Shown here: positions 59,173 to 64,000 of the stretch, in pieces | Position numbering within the stretch: position 1 is the first letter of the stretch | Layout: every line of letters begins with the position of its first letter | Source: Mesorhizobium sp. LMG 17147 | Lineage (GTDB): Bacteria > Pseudomonadota > Alphaproteobacteria > Rhizobiales > Rhizobiaceae | Assembly (NCBI RefSeq): GCF_024297145.1 | Contig: NZ_JANCTC010000024.1 | Location: 1 to 64,000, forward strand | Reading direction: 5' to 3' | Length of the DNA: 64,000 bases | Position numbers and translations under genes: made by a program | Notes under the pieces: generated by a model | Database searches by the model: none | Seen by the model: only the letters and a program-made list of their open reading frames with translations | Told to the model about the DNA's origin: nothing

Positions 59173-60393
59173 CTACTGGGCGGCGGTGGCGCCCGCATCG
59201 TCAACGATGGCTCCCGCCGGCGTGTCGGCTCCGGTATTGGTTGCCCCGGCCTTGGCGGCGTCCTGCGCCTGCTTTTTCAGCAGTGCCCGGTAGCGAGCGA
59301 CATTCTCGTTATGCTCATCGAGCGTCGAGGCAAAGACGTGGCCGCCGCTGCCGTCGGCGACGAAGTAGAGATCGCTGGTCTTCGACGGATTGGCGACGGC
59401 CTCCAGCGCCGCACGGCCGGGATTGGCGATCGGCGTCGGCGGCAAACCGTTGATCAGATAGGTGTTGTAGGGCGTCGGCTTCTGGATGTCCGACTGATAG
59501 ATCGGGCGATCGATGGGTTTGCCCTTGCCGCCGAAGAGGCCGTAGATGATGGTCGGGTCCGACTGCAGCCGCATACCCTTGGCCAGCCGATTGAGGAAGA
59601 CGGCGGCTACGCGCGAGCGTTCATCGCCCTTGCCGGTCTCCTTCTCGACGATCGAGGCCAGGGTGACAAAATCCTCAACATTGGCGATCGGCAGATCCGG
59701 CGCTCGGCGCTGCCAGACCTCGTCGACCAGCTTCTTCTGGTCGGCCAGAAGCTTGTCAACCATCTGCTGGCGTGTTGCGCCGCGGGTGAAGCGCAGCGTG
59801 TCGGTGGCGAGGCTGCCCTCAGGTGGAGTGGTCGACGGCATATCGCCGGTCAGCGCGTCCTGCTCGGCGATCCGTTGCAGCGCCTGCTCCACCGTCAGCC
59901 CCTCGGGGATAGTCAGCGAATACATCACCGACTTGCCGCTCTTCAGCAGTTCCATGATGTCGTGCATCGACGCCTGCGGCTTGATCTCGTATTCGCCGGC
60001 CTTCAGGGCGGAATCATTGCCGAAGGCGCGCACGCCAAGGCGGAAAATGCGGGCGTCGCTGATCAGTCCTCGCCGCTCAAGCTGGTCGGCGATCTCCTGG
60101 ACGCCGCTGTTCGGCTTGACCAGGAAGGTGTCCCCATTGGCCGACGGGCCGGGCTCGTTGAACTCCTGCTTGCCGAAATACAGCGCAACGCCTGCCGCCA
60201 GAACCATCAGCATCACCGAAGAGATGACGAAGTTCATGAACACGACGAACTGGCTGCGCGAGGCACGCGAGCGCCTCGGCGGCGGCGTGCCGGCCTCGGG
60301 CCGCAATGCCTCGCTGGCCGTTTTCGGCACGATCGGGCCGGACGTTGCTGGCCGTTGCCCGAATTCCCCGTTATCGGCCGGATTTGTGTTCAT
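59173..60393 (-). CDS. mltG: Endolytic murein transglycosylase MltG
   Basis: 406 residues. A cytoplasmic N-terminal stretch, one membrane helix (FMNFVISSVMLMVLAAGVAL), a LysM-like region, then the YceG catalytic domain: FVTLASIVEKETGKGDERSR with catalytic Glu, AAVFLNRLAKGMRLQSDPTI and PYNTYLINGLPPTPIANPGR. It cuts nascent glycan strands in the periplasm and sets their length. Read between fabF and yicC. Confidence 0.94.
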   Translation of the reverse strand: MNTNPADNGEFGQRPATSGPIVPKTASEALRPEAGTPPPRRSRASRSQFVVFMNFVISSVMLMVLAAGVALYFGKQEFNEPGPSANGDTFLVKPNSGVQEIADQLERRGLISDARIFRLGVRAFGNDSALKAGEYEIKPQASMHDIMELLKSGKSVMYSLTIPEGLTVEQALQRIAEQDALTGDMPSTTPPEGSLATDTLRFTRGATRQQMVDKLLADQKKLVDEVWQRRAPDLPIANVEDFVTLASIVEKETGKGDERSRVAAVFLNRLAKGMRLQSDPTIIYGLFGGKGKPIDRPIYQSDIQKPTPYNTYLINGLPPTPIANPGRAALEAVANPSKTSDLYFVADGSGGHVFASTLDEHNENVARYRALLKKQAQDAAKAGATNTGADTPAGAIVDDAGATAAQ

Positions 60394-60486
60394 AGCGCCC
60401 TACCATCTGATCTTGCGACGAATCCCCTCGGGCAGAGTAGGGGCGAATATGGCAAAATTGACGGCAGACGGAAACCGGCAGAGCGG

Positions 60487-61749
60487 TCAGCCATTGTAGC
60501 GCTGGAAGACGAGCGAGGCGTTGGTGCCACCGAAGCCGAAGGAGTTGGACAGCGCCACGTCGATCTGCCGGGCTCGCGGCTTGTGCGGCACCAGGTCGAT
60601 CGCCGTTTCGCGCTCCGGATTGTCGAGATTGATGGTCGGCGGCGCGATGTTGTCGCGAATGGCGAGGATCGAAAAGATCGCCTCGGCAGCACCAGCCGCG
60701 CCCAGCAGGTGGCCAATCGACGATTTGGTCGACGACATCGATATCTTAGAGGCGGCGTTGCCGACTAGCCGCTCGACGGCGCCGAGTTCGATCGTGTCGG
60801 CCATGGTCGATGTGCCGTGCGCGTTGATGTAGTCGACATCTGCGGGCGTCAGCTTCGCCCGGTTTAGCGCCGCTGTCATGCAACGGAAAGCGCCGTCGCC
60901 ATCCTCGGCAGGCGCGGTGATGTGATAGGCGTCACCGGTCAGACCGTAGCCGGTGACCTCGGCATAGATCTTGGCGCCGCGGGCCTTGGCGTGTTCGAGT
61001 TCCTCGAGCACGACAACACCGGCGCCCTCGCCCATGACGAAGCCGTCGCGATCGCGATCATAGGGGCGCGAGGCCGTTTGCGGCGCGTCGTTGCGCTCGG
61101 TGGAGAGCGCGCGGCAAGCGGCGAACCCGGCGATCGACAGTCTCGTCACCGGCGCTTCGGCGCCGCCTGCGACCATAACGTCTGCATCGCCCCAGATGAT
61201 CAGGCGGGCGGCGTCGCCGATGGCGTGCGCACCGGTCGAGCAAGCGGTGACGACGGCGTGGTTTGGGCCTTTCAGCCCATGCCGGATCGAGACCTGGCCG
61301 GAGACGAGGTTGATGATCTGGCCGGGGATGAAGAACGGGCTGATGCGGCGCGGGCCGCGTTCCTTGAGGATCATCGCATTCTCGGCGATGCCTTCGATGC
61401 CGCCGATGCCCGAACCGATCAGCACGCCGGTGGCGCACTGATCCTCGTGCGTCTTCGGCTGCCAGCCGGAATCCTTGAGTGCCTCGTCGGCGGCCGCGAT
61501 CCCGTACAGGATAAAATCGCCGATCTTACGCAGTTCCTTCGGCTCGAGAACGGCTTCAGGATTGAAAGTGGCGTTGGAGCCGTCACCGCGCGGAATGACG
61601 TGGGCGACCTTGCAGGCAAGGTCTTCCACCTCGAATTCGGTGATGCGCTTGGCTGCGCTGCGGCCGGTCAGAAGCTCCTTCCAGCTGTGCTCGAAGCCCA
61701 TGCCGAACGGCGAAAGCAGCCCAAGGCCCGTGACGACGACACGCCTCAT
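60487..61749 (-). CDS. fabF: 3-oxoacyl-[acyl-carrier-protein] synthase II
   Basis: 420 residues. Start RRVVVTGLGLLSPFG. Catalytic Cys170 in AVVTACSTGAHAIGDAARL, first histidine in YINAHGTSTMADTIELG, second in STKSSIGHLLGAAGAAEA. It condenses malonyl-ACP with acyl-ACP in fatty-acid elongation and controls cis-vaccenate formation. Starts 34 bases after acpP. Confidence 0.97.
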   Translation of the reverse strand: MRRVVVTGLGLLSPFGMGFEHSWKELLTGRSAAKRITEFEVEDLACKVAHVIPRGDGSNATFNPEAVLEPKELRKIGDFILYGIAAADEALKDSGWQPKTHEDQCATGVLIGSGIGGIEGIAENAMILKERGPRRISPFFIPGQIINLVSGQVSIRHGLKGPNHAVVTACSTGAHAIGDAARLIIWGDADVMVAGGAEAPVTRLSIAGFAACRALSTERNDAPQTASRPYDRDRDGFVMGEGAGVVVLEELEHAKARGAKIYAEVTGYGLTGDAYHITAPAEDGDGAFRCMTAALNRAKLTPADVDYINAHGTSTMADTIELGAVERLVGNAASKISMSSTKSSIGHLLGAAGAAEAIFSILAIRDNIAPPTINLDNPERETAIDLVPHKPRARQIDVALSNSFGFGGTNASLVFQRYNG

Positions 61750-61783
61750 CGCAGGTCCTCCTCGGTGATGACTGCAACTAGCG

Positions 61784-62020
61784 TCAGGCCGAGGCCTTGT
61801 CGATGTATTTCACCGCATCGCCAACAGTCAGGATGGTCTCGGCGGCGTCGTCCGGGATCTCGACACCGAACTCTTCCTCGAACGCCATGACAAGTTCGAC
61901 CGTGTCGAGGCTGTCCGCGCCCAGATCATCGATGAAGCTCGCCTGCTCCGTCACCTTGTCGGCATCGACGCCAAGGTGCTCGATGACGATCTTCTTGACG
62001 CGCTCTGCGGTGTCACTCAT
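61784..62020 (-). CDS. acpP: Acyl carrier protein
   Basis: 78 residues from the ATG at 62020, chosen because MSDTAERVKKIVIEHLGVDA is the usual ACP start; the longer open frame is unlikely. The phosphopantetheine site is Ser37 in DDLGADSLDTVELVMAFE. Acidic throughout. It carries acyl chains for fatty-acid synthesis and sits between fabG and fabF. Confidence 0.97.
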   Translation of the reverse strand: MSDTAERVKKIVIEHLGVDADKVTEQASFIDDLGADSLDTVELVMAFEEEFGVEIPDDAAETILTVGDAVKYIDKASA

Positions 62021-62207
62021 TTGGGCATCCTCGTCTTTTGGTTGTCTGTCTTCGTTAGCGGGCAGAATGCCGCTAATCAAGCTGAAAGATGGTCCTGCCG
62101 GAAACGCAGCGGAACAGGACCGGTTTTTGCCCGAACCGCCGGGTTGCGGGCGGCATTACACGAAAAATCCCGTGCATCCAAGACGGAATGAAGCGTTTTC
62201 CCAAGTG

Positions 62208-62945
62208 TTAGATCATTGCCATGCCGCCATTGACATGAATGGTCTGGCCGGTGACGTAGGCTGCCTCGTTGGAAGCTAGGTAGGCGACGGCAGAGGCGAT
62301 TTCGGCGCCCGTGCCCATGCGCCGGGTCGGGATCGCCGCCATGATCGCCTCTTTCTGCTTGTCGTTGAGCTTGGCGGTCATCGCTGATTCGATGAAGCCC
62401 GGGGCGACGCAGTTGACGGTGATATTGCGGGTGGCGATCTCCTGCGCCAGCGATTTGGTAAAGCCGATCATACCGGCTTTGGAGGCGCAGTAATTGGTCT
62501 GGCCGGGATTGCCAGTGACGCCAACCACTGAAGTGATGTTGATGATGCGGCCATGGCGGCGGCGCATCATCGGATGGGTAAGCTCGCGGGTCAGCCGGAA
62601 CACGGCGGTCAGGTTGACCTCGAGCACGCTATCCCAGTCGGCGTCAGCCATGCGCACGAACAACCCGTCCTTGGTGATGCCGGCATTGTTGACGAGGATG
62701 TCGACGCCTTCGAGGTCGGCCTCCGCCTTCTGGCCGAGCGCCTTGACGTCGTCGCGGTTGGAAAGATTGGCCGGGAAAAGCTTGACCCGGTCGCCCAGTT
62801 CGGCGGCCAGCGCCTCCAATTTCTCGATACGTGTGCCATGCAGGCCGACGATGGCGCCCTGGCCGTGCAGCACGCGGGCGATCGCCTCGCCGATACCTCC
62901 AGATGCGCCGGTGACGAGCGCCTTGCGGCCGGTCAATTCGAACAT
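62208..62945 (-). CDS. fabG: 3-oxoacyl-[acyl-carrier-protein] reductase
   Basis: 245 residues from the ATG at 62945 with GGAGG seven bases before it. Cofactor motif VTGASGGIGEAIA; VNNAGITKDG; catalytic Ser139, Tyr152 and Lys156 (INITSVVGVTGNPGQTNYCA). C-terminus YVTGQTIHVNGGMAM is typical. Reduces beta-ketoacyl-ACP with NADPH. 60 bases after fabD. Confidence 0.97.
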   Translation of the reverse strand: MFELTGRKALVTGASGGIGEAIARVLHGQGAIVGLHGTRIEKLEALAAELGDRVKLFPANLSNRDDVKALGQKAEADLEGVDILVNNAGITKDGLFVRMADADWDSVLEVNLTAVFRLTRELTHPMMRRRHGRIINITSVVGVTGNPGQTNYCASKAGMIGFTKSLAQEIATRNITVNCVAPGFIESAMTAKLNDKQKEAIMAAIPTRRMGTGAEIASAVAYLASNEAAYVTGQTIHVNGGMAMI

Positions 62946-63005
62946 TCTTGCCTCCTGATCTGAGCGAACACCCTTTGCATGGAGCGGGGTCAAATCGCCA
63001 GTTGA

Positions 63006-63971
63006 TTATGCAAGCGCCCCCAGCGCCGCCTCGACATCCGCCGCGGATCCGATGGCAGTGGTGGCAATATCGCGGTTGATGCGGCGGGCCAGCCCCGACA
63101 GCACCTTGCCGGCGCCCACTTCGTAAAGCGTCGCAACGCCGTTGCTGCCGAACCACTCCACCGTTTCGCGCCAGCGCACGCGCCCGACCACCTGTTCGAC
63201 GAGGCGGCGGGCAATCTCGTCGGGATCGCTCGTCGGGGTCACCGTAACGTTGGAGACCAGCGGCACGGCGGGCGCACTCTTAGTCACGGCGGCCAGCGCC
63301 TCCCGCATGATCTCGGCCGCAGGCTTCATCAATGCCGAATGGAAGGGCGCCGAAACCTGCAGCATCAGCGCCCGCTTGGCGCCCTTCTCCGTGCATAGCT
63401 TCGCCGCCAGTTCGACCGCCGGCCTGGCGCCGGAGATCACCAGCTGGCCGCCGCCATTGTCGTTGGCGATCTGGCACACCAAGGCTTGCGCGGGATCTTT
63501 GGCGGTGCCTTGGGCGGCCTCTGCGCAAGCGGCCTCGACGTCGGCCTGTTCCAACCCGATGATCGCCGCCATGGCGCCCTCGCCGGCCGGTACAGCGGCC
63601 TGCATGGCATTGCCGCGGATACGCAACAGCCGGGCGGCGTCGGCGACCGAAACGAAACCAGCGGCCGCAAGTGCCGAATATTCACCGAGCGAATGGCCGG
63701 CGACATAGGTGACCTTGCCGTTCAGGGAGAAGCCGCGCGCCTCCAGCGCCCGGACTGCGGCAAGTGACACCGCCATCAGCGCCGGCTGGGCATTGGCGGT
63801 CAGCGTCAGCATCTCTTCCGGGCCTTCCCAGATCAGCTGCGACAGTTTTTCACCGAGCGCGTCGTCGACTTCCTCGAAGATCCGCCGCGATTCCACAAAA
63901 GTATCGGCGAGGTCCTTGCCCATGCCGACGGCCTGGCTGCCCTGCCCCGGAAAGGTGAATGCGATGGCCAT
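63006..63971 (-). CDS. fabD: Malonyl-CoA:acyl-carrier-protein transacylase
   Basis: 321 residues, complete. Start IAFTFPGQGSQAVGMGKDL. The nucleophile is Ser94 in VAGHSLGEYSALAAAG, with His211 in SAPFHSALMKPAAE and a conserved Gln in the N-terminal GQGSQ oxyanion loop. It moves malonate from CoA to ACP and begins the fabD-fabG-acpP-fabF run. The remaining 29 bases of the window upstream hold no gene. Confidence 0.97.
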   Translation of the reverse strand: MAIAFTFPGQGSQAVGMGKDLADTFVESRRIFEEVDDALGEKLSQLIWEGPEEMLTLTANAQPALMAVSLAAVRALEARGFSLNGKVTYVAGHSLGEYSALAAAGFVSVADAARLLRIRGNAMQAAVPAGEGAMAAIIGLEQADVEAACAEAAQGTAKDPAQALVCQIANDNGGGQLVISGARPAVELAAKLCTEKGAKRALMLQVSAPFHSALMKPAAEIMREALAAVTKSAPAVPLVSNVTVTPTSDPDEIARRLVEQVVGRVRWRETVEWFGSNGVATLYEVGAGKVLSGLARRINRDIATTAIGSAADVEAALGALA

Positions 63972-64000
63972 GGTCGGCTCCCAGCTGCTGGTTCTCGCTG

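Overview
The window looks like a chromosomal segment of a Mesorhizobium-type rhizobium (Alphaproteobacteria, Hyphomicrobiales). It is GC-rich. It carries families typical of these bacteria: DUF680, DUF982, an HdaA-type DnaA regulator, BluB, and an Omp25/31-like barrel. Housekeeping blocks follow the usual alphaproteobacterial order (lptF-lptG-lptD-surA-pdxA-rsmA, and gmk-yicC-mltG-fabF-acpP-fabG-fabD). Genus is inferred from gene content; no 16S gene is present.

Layout. Positions 1-2326 are a small accessory patch. It holds an IS630-type transposase remnant, a TIR-like nucleotide-binding protein resembling CBASS/Pycsar effectors, and several very short ORFs. Two of these encode related hydrophobic microproteins, and one of the two stops 3 nt before the TIR gene. 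The patch ends at the 3' end of tRNA-Arg(TCT), a classic integration position. Positions 2404-5250 hold a complex I accessory subunit, tRNA-Pro(TGG), an alpha/beta hydrolase, and a divergent GlxA-type regulator broken by two frameshifts. Positions 5248-11466 hold hdaA, a permease, a phospholipid synthase, a GST, purM-purN and sixA. Positions 11575-23848 are a mixed region: DUF680 protein, CPA2 antiporter with a UspA tail, DUF2270 protein, molybdopterin oxidoreductase, ABC-F ATPase, UvrD-like helicase, DUF982 protein and a diguanylate cyclase.

Positions 23975-31464 carry small stress and accessory genes (DinB, GST, bluB, ndk, a methyltransferase, a YbaY-META protein) and a decayed BufC-like gene followed by DoxX. 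Rhizobial hairpin repeats lie beside bluB and ndk. Positions 31483-35764 form a minus-strand run read as SDR-uvrC-pgsA-moaD-moaE. Positions 36184-49051 contain an outer-membrane barrel, a histone H1-like lysine/alanine-rich protein, and a DinB/TetR pair. They also hold a frameshifted TauE-like permease, rlmJ, a TetR regulator divergent from an exported AhpD-like protein with two clear operators, an APH-fold kinase, holC, pepA, a VOC protein and a flavin monooxygenase.

Positions 49406-57085 are the LPS-transport, outer-membrane-folding, pyridoxal and rRNA-methylation operon on the plus strand. A 14-bp tandem repeat and a short leader ORF that overlaps the rsmA start codon sit between pdxA and rsmA. 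Positions 57455-63971 are read on the minus strand as fabD-fabG-acpP-fabF-mltG-yicC-gmk: fatty-acid synthesis, then peptidoglycan processing, then GMP kinase.

The most unusual items are the TIR protein with its two related microproteins; the rsmA leader; the two operators that each fill the spacer of a divergent promoter at 43777-43822; and three otherwise recognisable genes that carry small frameshifts (GlxA-like, BufC-like, TauE-like).
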